Positions 22,313-33,074 are shown, counted from the first letter of the stretch. The stretch: DNA of 64,000 bases from Austropuccinia psidii (GCA_023105745.1 JALGQZ010000007.1:55657569-55721568), one strand, 5' to 3'. Translations and numbers: made by a program. Notes: generated by a model not told the origin, from the letters alone.

Positions 22313-23072
22313 TGTCACAGGGGCTCTTCGAAGTGAAGAGGGCCTGGCACTCAGTAAACTGGGACTCACTTATGGAGGGCTCAAAGATAAGATAAAAGGG
22401 GATACACTTAAGAGTGTTAAAGATAAATTGCTAAAGAATAAATATAAGAAAAGCAGCAACAAAAGATAAGAGTAAAAGAATAGAAGAGCCAACCACAAAC
22501 AAGTCCAAGTCCACTGTTTCAACCTGTCAGAATGGAAAGAGAAGGGTTAATAAGGATATGGCCACCCAACTCATACTGTACAGGCAAAGAGAGAAATGCA
22601 AAGACTAACTTAAGATTAAATAATTATAATACCCAAAATAAGGACAAGAGTAATTATAAAATAATAAATAAACTAAATTAATTAACTGGGGAAAAGTCCC
22701 CAGGGGGGAGAAAGAGGGGCTGGTATATGTGAGAATCACCAGCCCTGATCCAGAGGAAGAATTTTCATGAGAATAATTGATGATTGAATTGAGTCTGGCC
22801 AATACAGGTCCTGTACAGCTGTACAGAACCTGTACAAGAGGTGTGGTGTATTTGAGTGATCATACAGTTCCATATTGGTGTATTGAAACTGTATTGGGTG
22901 AATCCAACCTGTACAGGTATTGACAGGCTGTATTGATGTACCAAGCTGTATGCATGTTTCAGAATGAAGATTGCTGAAACTGACTGCTGATGCAGATACT
23001 GGATTTGCTGATTTGAGGTGTTTGAGTGGGTGTATGAATGAATACCCTTACCCCTGATGGATGGTTGTTACA
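22313..23072 (-). repeat. 3' LTR of element 4 (760 bp)
   Basis: On the plus strand it reads TGTCACAG to GTTGTTACA. It contains CTGTACAG palindromes at 22577, 22811, 22819 and 22909. TAAATTAATTAACT at 22674-22687 is directly followed by the hairpin TGGGGAAAAGTCCCCA. On the coding strand this puts the hairpin just before AGTTAATTAATTTA. Confidence 0.95.
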
Positions 23073-23090
23073 GTATCCCCCTCTTGAAAC
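23073..23090 (-). other. polypurine tract of element 4
   Basis: The minus strand reads TTTCAAGAGGGGGATAC immediately before the LTR start TGTAACAACC, the same as in element 2. Confidence 0.85.
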
Positions 23091-23656
23091 TGGTGGGCTC
23101 CCGAACACCATAATACCCTGCCACTGTTGAGTGGCATCTCAATATCCCCACATTTTTTCAAAAAATTTTCTTTTTAATTTTCTTTTCCTCTTGATCATTA
23201 TCCTGAAAATCCTTCATTCCTTCTTCCCTGCCAAATTCAATTGATTCCCCCCTTTTTCCAAGCTTAAGTGAGTATTCCTTCCAGAATATGCCATTCTTTT
23301 CTTTTGATTCAATCAGCCATGCCTTGGGATGTGGCCTTGGGATATATCCCAGAATAAAGGCCATTGAGCACTTGTGCTCAGAAATTGGGGTCCAATGAGT
23401 ATATGACTTGTACTCATTGGCCCAGACTTAATCCAATGAATGAATGAAACTTTCCTCCAAGGGGTCTTGTCCCCATTATCCAAGGAATTGGCCTCAGACA
23501 GCCCTCCAAGTGGGTTTTGGGCTGTGGCCTCCATCCTGAGTGATCTTGATGAAATTTGCTTTTTATGGCCTTTTAGGCCTTTTTGGGTGTTTTAGTGATT
23601 AGGGCATTTTTGTTGATTTCTGGCCATAATAGGCCTTTTTGAGTCTTTGGGATCCT
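23091..23656. other. non-coding interior between 3' LTR and antisense promoter, element 4
   Basis: No coding sequence is supported. It matches the same region of element 2 (16534-17092) and probably forms the far-upstream region of the antisense gene. Confidence 0.55.
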
Positions 23657-23710
23657 ACGGTCCACGGTCCGCGGTCCGTGGGCCGTACGCCGCGGTCCGC
23701 GGTCCGTGGG
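23657..23710 (+). promoter_or_regulatory. CGG/CCG palindromic block upstream of the antisense gene
   Basis: A dense set of CGG and CCG triplets in an otherwise AT-rich element. The unit CGGTCCG recurs, with CGG at 23658, 23665, 23672, 23693 and 23700, and CCG at 23669, 23676, 23683, 23690, 23697 and 23704. Inverted CGG/CCG triplets are the known class of site for Zn2Cys6 proteins, and the gene about 300 bp downstream encodes a protein with that Cys spacing. Autoregulation is an inference. GC-rich DNA continues to about 23940. Confidence 0.45.
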
Positions 23711-24004
23711 GGCTATTGGAGGCCCCCAGGACCAAAATGGAGCCCCTGGGCCCAAATTTGCTGGGGACCCAGGGTGACCAAGGGGTCCAGAAATGGCCCT
23801 TACCCATCTTTTACCCTACATGGCCTGGACCCATTGATGGGGTCCAGGACCATCAAGATCCTGGCCTCCCCAAAGTTGCAGGGGAGGCCCTGGGTGATGA
23901 GTTCAGCCCCAAAGGGGTATGAACCTTCACCTTAGAGGCTTTGAGGGGGGGCATAATTGAGTTATGGCCCCATTTCCTTGAGTCAAGTTCCCTTTTTTTT
24001 TGAT

Positions 24005-25299
24005 ATGGAGTGGATTGATTCTGACGTCTTGAATCTTCTGCTTGCATATTCTTCAGTTATGAGTTCCAAACTGACTGAGCTCACTGAATCTTCCCCTTCT
24101 TCACCGCCACCGTCTATTCTTCATGGTTCTGGCGTCTTCAGTCGATTGTCTTCTCCTTCTATGGCGTCTTCTGGCCATTTTGACCCCTCCCAAACATATG
24201 ATGGGTTCAGAGCAGTTGAAGTCCTTGATCCTGCCTGTACTGAGTGTTTGGCCAGGGGTAAGGATTGCTTTCAACATTACAATCCTCGATCGTCAAAATG
24301 CCATTTCTGCTTTATTGGGAAGAAGCCATGCCGCCGTACCGGATCAACTTTGTCCCGGGTCAAGAGACACTTGTGGAGTAGGAAGGATGGGCCTTATGGG
24401 CAGGAATTCCCCATTCTTGAGGAGCCTACCCCTGATGCCACTTCTGGATTTTCTCAATGTGAGTGCTTTGCATATTTTGATTGAATTGGTGCTGATATCT
24501 TGATGTAGTGACTGGTTCCAGGCAGAGGGATGTGGCCAGATGGACTAATGTTGGAGGGTCCATTCCAATTGGTGGTAGGCCCATCCACTACAGCTCAGAA
24601 ATTCCAATTTCAAGGACCAATGCTGATGGAGTGGTGAAAGTAGTGAAGAAGCTAAGAAGAATTGTTGATTCCCCATCAGATCCAGATGCTGAAGGAAGTG
24701 ATGAGTTGGATGGTGAAGAAGTTCAAGTTATTCCCCATTAAAGTGGCCATCCATCCAGCAATTCCTCCTCTCAACCTCTTGCCAACACCAGATTCCAAAG
24801 TCAAGTCATTCCCAGTACTCCAAGAACCTTTCAACCAATGCTTGCCTCTATTCCTACAACCCTTCCTCCTCCTTCACCAACTACTTCCCATACCACCAGG
24901 CCTGCCTTGATTCCAGCAGTAAGACCATCACCAGTTCAACAGCCTAGAAACTCACCCATAACCACCTCCCGTCAACTCCAACCTGTGGCCAGCTCCAGCA
25001 GAAGAAGAGATGGATTATCCCCTTTGCCGTTTCCTGCCGCCCAAGTCTTCCAAAGAAGAGAACGTTGGCCTATCCGGGTTACCAGAGAAGATCCCAACGT
25101 GGCTAGTGAGAATCAAGATGCTGTGGCCAGATTGTTCAGGAGGGTTGATAGAAATAGCAGAGAGGTGATTATGTATGCCAATGACAGGACTATTCCAGGT
25201 ACTGCTTCTGAAGAGATGGCTGCAAAATTTGCCTGGTATGAGGATGAGTTGATAAATGACTTCCAGAGAACTTTTGATGACTTGGGTAGAGATAACTAG
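24005..25299 (+). pseudogene. antisense two-exon Zn2Cys6-like gene carried by element 4
   Basis: Encoded opposite to gag-pol, tail-to-tail with pol. Exon 1 is 24005-24458, the intron 24459-24508 (50 bp, GTGAGT to TAG, with a GCTGAT branch-like site), and exon 2 24509-25299, giving about 414 codons. The ATG used by the element 2 copy is TTG here (23957), so the first ATG is 24005. Residues 78-109 have six Cys spaced C-x2-C-x6-C-x10-C-x2-C-x6-C, the Zn2Cys6 consensus of fungal transcription factors, with R and K between the second and third Cys. A Ser/Pro-rich linker follows, then a conserved C-terminal domain of about 95 residues. One in-frame TAA lies at 24739-24741. The family is unknown to me apart from recalled rust hypothetical proteins. 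Regulatory function is inferred. Confidence 0.82.
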
Positions 25300-26079
25300 T
25301 TTCCTTTTCCTTGTTTGTGTTTAGTTTGGCTTCTATCCCCACTCTTATAAATACTAAAAAATAAAAAATAAAAAAGATAATGGAACCTCCCAATACATGA
25401 TTTGGGGAGGGGATGCTGCTGCTTTAAAGAAATAAAAGAAAGAAAATTATACAAGTAAAGAAAGAAAGAAAAATAATAAGAGAAAATGAGAGTAAAGAAA
25501 GAAATAAAGAAAAATCCTGATGGTTGGTCCTTCTTGTGGTGAGTTGCTTGATTCTGGCCAAAAAAAAAGTGTCTGAAAAGTGAAAACCAAGCATTTTGAT
25601 GCTCACAGAGTGGCCAAGGTGATGTTTTACAAGAAGTAGAACCCTCAGGGATGCATACCAGGAGATGGAACTTACTTTCATAACTTCCACTCCCCACCAA
25701 GCACCATAAGACTGAAATAAATTGCCATAAATGCCTTCTGAAATGATTTGCCATAAATGACTACTGAAATGAATTGCCGTAAATGACTTGAAGTAATGAA
25801 TGTCTTGAATTATGATGATTGGCATAAAATGAAATGATAATAAAGAAAGAAAATGAAACATAAAGAAAGAAAGAAAATATTTGGCCATATCTTGATAAGG
25901 TCCAAATGGAGGGTATTGATGTTGTATGCTTCCTGAACCTGTCCAAAGAATTGACAAGTGCTCACAAAGTGGCCAAGGTGATGCTTACAACTACATATGG
26001 GTAGAATACCCCCTTAAAGGTGCATGCCAGGAGAGGAACTTACTTTCATAACTTCTTCTCCCCACCAAGCACCATAAAA
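25300..26079 (-). repeat. 3' non-coding region of element 4 with duplicated block
   Basis: Lies between the stop of the antisense gene and the stop of pol. It contains the two copies of the shared block (25598-25710 and 25956-26072), each with GTGGCCAAGGTGATG and GGAACTTACTTTCATAACTT on the plus strand. A purine-rich AAAGAAAGAAA tract (25436-25515) lies next to the antisense gene. The region must hold the end of both convergent transcripts. Confidence 0.75.
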
Positions 26080-28192
26080 TCAAACTCTTGAGGTATTTGG
26101 ACCAGGCTTGTCTGGATACAATGAGTGGAAATCCTTGACAAGGTCTGGTGAGTTGGTAAGGTTGGAAGCTGGTTCCCAAGTGGTTCTTTCTGGGTCTTCA
26201 CTGAATCCTTTCCACTCTACCAGATACCATAAATTACCTCTTTTGAGTTTTGAGTCCAGAACCTGAGCCACTTCCCATTCTTCTTGCTCTTCCACTAAAA
26301 CTGGTGGTGGCGGCAATTGATGATGATTTTGGATAGTTGAATGCTTGACTGGTTCTAATAAGGACACATGGAATACAGGGTGAACTGTCTTCCATTGCTG
26401 AGGCAACTTGAGGTGATATGCATGGCTGCCAATCTTCTTAAGAACTTCAAAGGGTCCCAACCATCTTTCTGATAATTTCTTGGTGGGTCTTGTTGTCTTG
26501 ATGTTCTTGGAAGCTAGCCATACTTTGTCCCCAGGTTGGAAATCAGGTGGAATTGCCCTATTTCTATCTGCATACTTCTTGAATCTCCTTATTGCTGACT
26601 CTAATTCTTCTTTGACAACTTGCTGTACTGATTGGAGTTTTGTTGATAACTTTCCAGCCGGTGAGTCTTGAGAAATATGGATTGAGTCAAAGCTGGGATT
26701 TCTTCCATAAATGGTGAAAAAAGGTGATTGCTTGGTTGATGAATGTTCTGCATTATTATAGGCAAATTCAGCCAGAGGGAGCCAGGTGTACCAGTCATCT
26801 TGATGATAGCTGACATACATCCAAAGGTACTGTTCTAGTATCTGATTTACCCTCTCTGTCTGTCCATCTGTTTCAGGGTGAAAGGCAGTTGAAAGATATC
26901 TTGATATCTTGAGCTGCTGACACAATTGAGTCCAGAATGATGAAACAAATAAGGATCCTCTATCACTGACAATACTGACTGGGAGTCCATGCTTGGAAAA
27001 TACATGGCTAATGAATATTTGAGCTAAATCCAGAGCAGTGATTGTTACATAAGTTGGAATGAAGATTGCCATTTTTGAGAATCTGTCCACAAATACTAAA
27101 ATTGAATCAAAGTTGTTGGAAAGTGGCAATTGAGTGATAAAGTCCATTGATAATGAATTCCAAGGACCAGATGGAATTGAAAGAGGCTTGAGTAATCCAA
27201 ACTTCTTGTGATGGATGTTCTTGTTTCTTGAACATTGCTGACATGAGGACACATAGTCCTTGATGAATTGATTCATGCCAGCCCAATAAAAATCCCTCTT
27301 GATGAGCTTGAGGGTCTTCTCCTGGCCAGGATGGCCAGCCAATGGTGAGTCATGACGCTTTTGAAGAATATTGAGTTGAAGTTCTTCATTGCTTGGGATT
27401 ACCACTCTATCTTTGAATAATAATAACTTGGCTTGAGGTTCAAGATAATAATCTGGAACTGATTCACCTCTTGCTAGTTGCTTGAGTATTTCTTTATAGT
27501 CTTTGTCTTGCCATACTTCTTCTTGAATCTTGTCAACTAAATCTGAGAAAATTTCCACTTTGATTGAGAAGAATCTTGACTCTTGAATTCCATCTTGCTT
27601 AAGTACTTGATGAAAATTCTGAGGATTCTTGCTGATGAAGTCCACCCCCCTCTCTGGGTACACGTCGTCCCAACGTGACAAGGCATCTGGTAAAGTGGCC
27701 AGCCTGCCTGGGCGGTAAGTGATAGTGAAATGAAATTCTGAGAGAAATTCGGCCCAACGGGCCTGACGACGAGTAAGAACTTTGGAAGACATGAAATATT
27801 GCAAGGAAGAGTGGTCTGTCAAGACCTCAAAAGGATTGGAAAGAGAAAGAAGAAATGCTCTCCAGCGCTTGAGAGCCCAAACTATGCCAAGGAGTTCCTT
27901 GTCATGAATTTCATAGTTGAGCTCAGCTGGTAAGAGCTTGCGACTATCAAATGCAATGGGATGCTTTCCAGAGTCATTCACCTGACTCAGTACGGCGCCC
28001 AATGCATAATCAGAAGCATCAGTCTCTACTATAGTAGGTAGAGAAGGATTAAAATGAGATAAGATAGGATCAGAGGTGAAAGCTTCTTTGAGTGCTTGAA
28101 ACTGACTAAGAGCTTCCTCATTGAAGATGAAGGGAGAATCTTTTTTAAGGAGGGAAGTGAGAGAAGTGATTTTTTTAGAATAATTTTTATGA
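26080..28192 (-). pseudogene. pol 3' part of element 4: RNase H, integrase, chromodomain
   Basis: The frame is open from the segment break to the stop at 26080-26082. RNase H: ETDASDYALGAVLSQ, HDKELLGIVWALKRW, LTDHSSLQYF. Integrase: HHCC (KRHDSPLAGHPGQ, CQQC) and DDE core (MDFITQLPLSNNFD, IVSDRGSLFV, HPETDGQTERVNQILEQY). These are followed by the GDKVWLASKNIKTTRPTKK region and a full chromodomain (EEWEVAQVLDSK, LWYLVEWKGFSEDPE, TWEPASNL). All catalytic residues expected of the family are present. It is separated from RT by the insertion at 28193-28551, so it would not be made as one polyprotein with RT. Confidence 0.9.
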
Positions 28193-28551
28193 TGAGGAAT
28201 TAAAGGAAAAATAAATTGGAAAAATTAAATTTGGGGGGGAAAAGGAACTCCAGCTCTAAGGGGGAGCTAGACCCCCAAAATCCTTGCTGACAGGCGTGGG
28301 ATTTCAAACTTCACACAAAATTTCATCACTTTTGTCCTGGACTTAAGTTACAGGGTCTGTGGACTCAATTGATGATGAGGTTTTGATACCAATTGGGGTA
28401 GTTTTAGCTGTTGCCAAGAGGGTAAAACTACCCTTAAGATAAAAGAATCATAGTAAAAATGGATTTAACTGGTTTCTAAGCCTCTTACACACATTCCGAC
28501 GTGTTTTGAAGGCTCTAGAACTGGTATTGCTTTAGTAATGGCTGATTTAAA
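28193..28551. other. 359 bp foreign segment in the pol of element 4
   Basis: Elements 2 and 3 are continuous here (LQSFLGFANFYRRFIKN), but element 4 has lost about 34 bp encoding LGFANFYRRF and gained about 359 bp unrelated to either. It contains a perfect 11 bp inverted repeat, GGGTAGTTTTA (28396-28406) and TAAAACTACCC (28423-28433), and two direct GATGAGG-like words. No target duplication or terminal repeats are seen. It may be a replacement during reverse transcription (template switch) or a small transposon. Confidence 0.7.
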
Positions 28552-30108
28552 AGATTGAAGAGCCTTGATGTTTCTGGGCTGAGGCCAATTGAGGATTTGC
28601 TGAACTTTTGAAGAATCCATCTTGAGGCCATCACTTGAAACAACATAGCCCAAGTATTCCACACTTGAGGCATGGAATACACACTTGGAGGCTTTGGCAA
28701 ACAGATTATTGTCCCTCAGTCTTTGGAGGACAGAGGCCACATGTTTGACATGTTCCTCCTCAGAACTGGAAAAGACCATAATATCATCTAGATAAACCAC
28801 AACAAACACATCCAAAAAATCTGCAAAGATATCATTTACTAGATTTTGGAAAGAAGCAGGAGCATTGGTCAAACCAAATGGCATGACCAAATACTCATAA
28901 CTGCCATATTTGGTTCTAAAGGCAGTTAAGTGCTCATCCCCCTCTTTGATTCTCAGAAGGTTATATGCACCACGCAAATCTATCTTGGAGAAGATAGTGG
29001 AACCGTTGAATACGGTAAGGAGCTGGTTCATAGGAGGAACAGGGTATCTGTTCTTCCTAGTGACAGCATTGAGTTTGCGGTAGTCAACACACAAACGAAG
29101 ACCTCCATCCTTTTTCTTGACAAAAAGGACAGGTGCTCCTGTTGAAGAGGAGCTTGGTCTAATGAAACCTTTCTCTACATTCTCTGAAATGTAGGCCCGC
29201 AGTGTTTCTGACTCTTGATTTGATAATGAGTAGATAACACCAATTGGAGGTAGAAGACCCTCCAATTCGATATGGTGATCACAGGCGCGGTGTGGAGGAA
29301 GTTTCTCTGCTTTCACCTTGGAGAATACATCCAAATATTGGTGATAAGCAGGAGGAACAACCTTCAACACAGTTTCAATTTCTTCTGGCTCTTCCTCCTC
29401 ATCCCACTGCTCCTCCAGGGATGCATGAAAAGATAAGGGAGGAAGGTCCATATCCCCTTGGAAGAGATGAAGTGAAGATATGGCAACATCTTCTCCAACA
29501 TCCTTTATCTCTTTGAAGACTTCATCTCTTGATGGAAGTAATGACTGAGAGGGAATTATGGAAGGGATATGGACAGAAGAAGGGATGGAAGGTGTCTTAA
29601 GTTCACCAGCCAGAGCAACACTGTTGACAGCAGTGGCTAAGTCATTACTAGTAAAAGGAATAATACCACTAGAATCCTTATGATTAGAATCATAGGTGAT
29701 CAATCCATTTTTCCAATCAATAATGGGATTGAAATGGTAAAGGAAATCATAGCCCAATATCAGGTCTTCTCCTTTGGGTGAATCTATGATAAAGAAATCC
29801 CATTCAAAGCTTGGGAAGGAAGGCAAGTCAACTACCCACTTGGTATAATGGGTGATGAACAAGGCAGGGGATTCATTAGAATCCAAAATGAAAAGAGGAA
29901 TCTTTTCAGGGAGCTCTGACAGAGTCAATGAGTACTTGAGAACAAAATTCTTTGCAATAAAAGAGTTTGTAGCACCAGAATCAATGAGAATACTATAAAA
30001 AATATCAGAGACAGAAGAGAAAATAAGAAATTTTAAAGATTTCTTGACACTAGTATTCAGAGTGCACAATTGTGCTCTTGAAGGAAATAAGTGAGAACCA
30101 TTGAACAC
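28552..30108 (-). pseudogene. pol 5' part of element 4: protease and reverse transcriptase
   Basis: The frame opens through FNGSHLFPSRAQLC at 30108 (a GTG codon; no ATG is in frame nearby) and is -1 to gag. The protease active site ILIDSGATNSFIAK is intact. RT has the complete palm: [31 protein letters not shown], and [17 protein letters not shown] with YLDD. It runs to NIKALQSF and then enters the foreign segment, which adds about 27 unrelated residues before a stop at 28465-28467. The connection and thumb start are lost. Confidence 0.9.
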
Positions 30109-30122
30109 ATCATGATCCCCAC

Positions 30123-31484
30123 TCAGGCTTCTCCCTGCTTGCTAGGGAAGCCTCCTGATGATGACCCAGGCTTGTTCTGAGGTCTCTTGAAGAATTTTTC
30201 AATTGGGTGCTTGCCACCACAATAAGTACACAACCCTGCTTGAATCCTCCTCTCCTTTTCAGAACCGATTAATTTATTGTCCTTATTGAGGAGAGCAGCA
30301 TGGGGTTTGTCCTTTGAAGATTGAAATTGCTTGCCCTTCTTATTCTTCTTCTGATGAGGCCTCTTTTGAAATGAGTTTTGAGGAGGCCTAGATTGATTGG
30401 ATCCACTGACTGGAGGCTTCTTTTCTTGATTGCCACCCTTTTCCTTTTGCCTCTCATGATATCTTGTGTCTAATTCTAAAGTGACATCCATAAGTTCTTG
30501 AAGAGTATCAAAAGTTCCAGGGTGAGAAGCCAACTGATCCAATAATCTTGATGCCAATCCTCTTCTGTAAACATGGATATAAGCTATTTCCCCCCAATCT
30601 CCAATTCTTGACATTAAGCTTCTGAAATCTGCTATGTACAAGGATACATGACCACTTTCCTTCATCCTCAAATTGTCCAACTCTTGTTCAGCTTTCCTGA
30701 CTTCATTGGGGTCACCAAACAGAGTGAATAATTGAGATTCAAACAATGGCCAATTATTGAGGAGGCAGGAAGGGTCTTCATTGGAGATATTTGAGAGGTA
30801 AGGCTCAATCCATTTGCCAGCTCTACCAGTAAGAAAAGAAGTTGAGTACAAAACCTTCTTCCTGTCAGAGAAGAAGTTTGGTGGATCATTATGGAAAATT
30901 AGTTGACAGGATTGGATAAATCCTCTCAACTTATGAGCTTGAGTACCATCAAAAGAATCAGGTGCCTTCATGGATGGAGTCTTAAAGGCAGGGGCTTTGG
31001 AATTGTCCCTGGGGGCAACTGCTTGAGTGAGTTGTCCCATGAATTGAGTCATCTGCTCCATCATCTTGAGGAGACTTGGATCAGTTTGAGAGACAAGAGG
31101 TTGACTAGAAAGGGCTAGATTAGAACCCTGAGGCACCTCAGGAGCATTTGCCAAGGCATCTGCCACTTCAGTTTCCCCAGAATCTTCCTCTTCCACAGAC
31201 TCTTCCCCCTCTTCATCTTCAACTTCCCCTAATCTTGCTCTTGCACCTTCAGACATGCCAGGGTAGCCACCCAAAAGTCCAGAAAAGGATCTTGATCTTC
31301 TAGATTTCATTCCACCTCTTCTTGAGGGTGCTGCTTCTTCCATTGGTGGTCCTCTGTCCAAATTTGCACTCAGTTGATGAACTGATGGTGTGCGGTCAAG
31401 AGGAGCCCTTGCTGTAGGAGTGAGAACAGCTGGAATTTTCTGGGATCTAGTATTCTTTGCTGGGGGGCTATGCTGGACTGGCTT
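30123..31484 (-). pseudogene. gag of element 4 (start codon lost)
   Basis: Capsid protein, open from about 31484 to TGA 30123-30125. The codon matching the initiator of elements 2 and 3 (ATG, MPVQHSP) is AAG at 31482-31484, so the first available ATG (near 31346) would lose about 46 residues. There is an acidic stretch (EDEEGEESVEEEDSGETE), the capsid core with SMKAPDSFDGTQAHKLRGF and LTGRAGKWIEPYLSN, a basic KKNKKGKQ region, and CTYCGGKHPIEKFF in which the last Cys of the knuckle is Phe. Confidence 0.88.
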
Positions 31485-32097
31485 TATGAAAAGAATTAAA
31501 ATAACTTGATGGTATTAAGAAGAATAATCAGGCTTGGCCAAATCGATCACAATAAAATCTTGATGAATCTTGAGGAATCAATTCAAATCTTGAGGAATTC
31601 AATAATCAATCAATATTCAATCACTAATCAATCAATAAGTGTCTTCAATATGAAATCAAGTCTTGAGGAATCAATCAATCAGTTCAAAATCTTCAGAAAT
31701 CAATTCAATATCTTGATGAGTCAAATCAAATCAATAATCAAAATCAATTCTTGAGGATCAATCAATATCTTGAGAGTTCAAAGTCAATAAATCCAATAAA
31801 TCCTGAATCAATAACCCAAATGAATCCCAATGAGTAATCCAATCAATTAAACCAATCAATAATTCCTGAATAAGACCTGAATAAAAACACAGAAAAAATT
31901 TGATTGATAAAAATAAAATGAAGTGATGAAATGGTCAGCAATGATTAAGAAAGGAAAAAGAATCAATTTTCATAAGAATGAAAAGAATGAGATGAAAATT
32001 GATGAGTGAGAAAATTTCATAGAAAATCATAAAAAGGTCATAATTGATGAATGAGAGGAAATGAATATAAATGAATGAAGAGAAAGAATCAAATATG
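31485..32097 (-). repeat. leader of element 4 made of degenerate repeats
   Basis: The 5' untranslated leader between primer site and gag. It is built of degenerate units like CTTGAGGAATCAATCAA (plus-strand reading), most obvious at 31556-31780. No ORF. The leader of element 3 has the same style without close identity. Confidence 0.65.
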
Positions 32098-32111
32098 AGT
32101 TAATTAATTTA
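32098..32111 (-). other. primer-binding site of element 4, complementary to its own LTR
   Basis: One base inside the 5' LTR the coding strand reads TAAATTAATTAACT, the exact reverse complement of AGTTAATTAATTTA in the LTR (32474-32487, coding strand). It does not start with the TGG expected for a tRNA 3' end. It fits Tf1-type self-priming. Confidence 0.65.
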
Positions 32112-32112
32112 A

Positions 32113-32872
32113 TGTCACAGGGGCTCTTCGAAGTGAAGAGGGCCTGGCACTCAGTAAACTGGGACTCACTTATTGAGGGCTCAAAGATAAGATAAAAGGG
32201 GATACACTTAAGAGTGTTAAAGATAAATTGCTAAAGAATAAATATAAGAAAAGCAGAAACAAAAGATAAGAGTAAAAGAATAGAAGAGCCAACCACAAAC
32301 AAGTCCAAGTCCACTGTTTCAACCTGTCAGATTGGAAAGAGAAGGGTTAATAAGGATATGGCCACCCAACTCATACTGTACAGGCAAAGAGAGAAATGCA
32401 AAGACTAACTTAAGATTAAATAATTATAATACCCAAAATAAGGATAAGAGTAATTATAAAATAATAAATAAACTAAATTAATTAACTGGGGAAAAGTCCC
32501 CAGGGGGGAGAAAGAGGGGCTGGTATATGTGAGAATCACCAGCCCTGATCCAGAGGAAGAATTTTCATGAGAATAATTGATGATTGAATTGAGTCTGGCC
32601 AATACAGGTCCTGTACAGCTGTACAGAACCTGTACAAGAGGTGTGGTGTATTTGAGTGATCATACAGTTCCATATTGGTGTATTGAAACTGTATTGGGTG
32701 AATCCAACCTGTACAGGTATTGACAGGCTGTATTGATGTACCAAGCTGTATGCATGTTTCAGAATGAAGATTGCTGAAACTGACTGCTGATGCAGATACT
32801 GGATTTGCTGATTTGAGGTGTTTGAGTGGGTGTATGAATGAATACCCTTACCCCTGATGGATGGTTGTTACA
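32113..32872 (-). repeat. 5' LTR of element 4 (760 bp)
   Basis: Same length as the 3' LTR, with about four single-base differences by eye (for example at 32174, 32257, 32336 and 32445). It holds the promoter for gag-pol. The TAAATTAATTAACT motif at 32474-32487 next to the GGGG/CCCC hairpin is the proposed transcript start. Confidence 0.95.
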
Positions 32873-32877
32873 CCATT

Positions 32878-33074
32878 GTCCCAAGTGAGAATGGCCATAA
32901 GATTGGAAATGAAGTTGAAAACCATGCCAGAGATCTGTGTCCAAAATTGCAAAGTGCTCACAGAGTGGCCAAGGTGATGCTTACAACAAAACAGAGTAGA
33001 ATACCCCTAAAGGTGCATACCAGGAGTGGGACTTACTTTTGGTAATTCCTCTCCCCACCAAGCACCATAAAAAA
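32878..33074 (-). repeat. 3' non-coding part of element 3 next to pol, with shared block
   Basis: Contains the first copy of the shared 3' block (32950-33066), with GTGGCCAAGGTGATG and GGGACTTACTTTTGGTAATT. It is continuous with 22307 if element 4 is removed. Confidence 0.75.

Larger units (their letters stand above)
22313..32872 (-). mobile_element. element 4: complete gypsy retrotransposon nested in element 3
   Basis: 10,560 bp with two 760 bp LTRs that differ at about four positions by eye, flanked by a perfect CCATT duplication (22308-22312 and 32873-32877). It sits in the 3' non-coding part of element 3; the empty site is visible in element 5 near 46300 (TCCATTTTCCCAAGTG). Order on the minus strand: LTR, leader, gag, pol, antisense gene, polypurine tract, LTR. 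Despite its youth its pol holds a 359 bp foreign segment. Confidence 0.95.

Noticed and set aside
32098..32112. A tRNA-type primer-binding site
   Set aside because: The sequence after the LTR does not begin TGG and matches the element's own LTR instead; the same holds in element 3.
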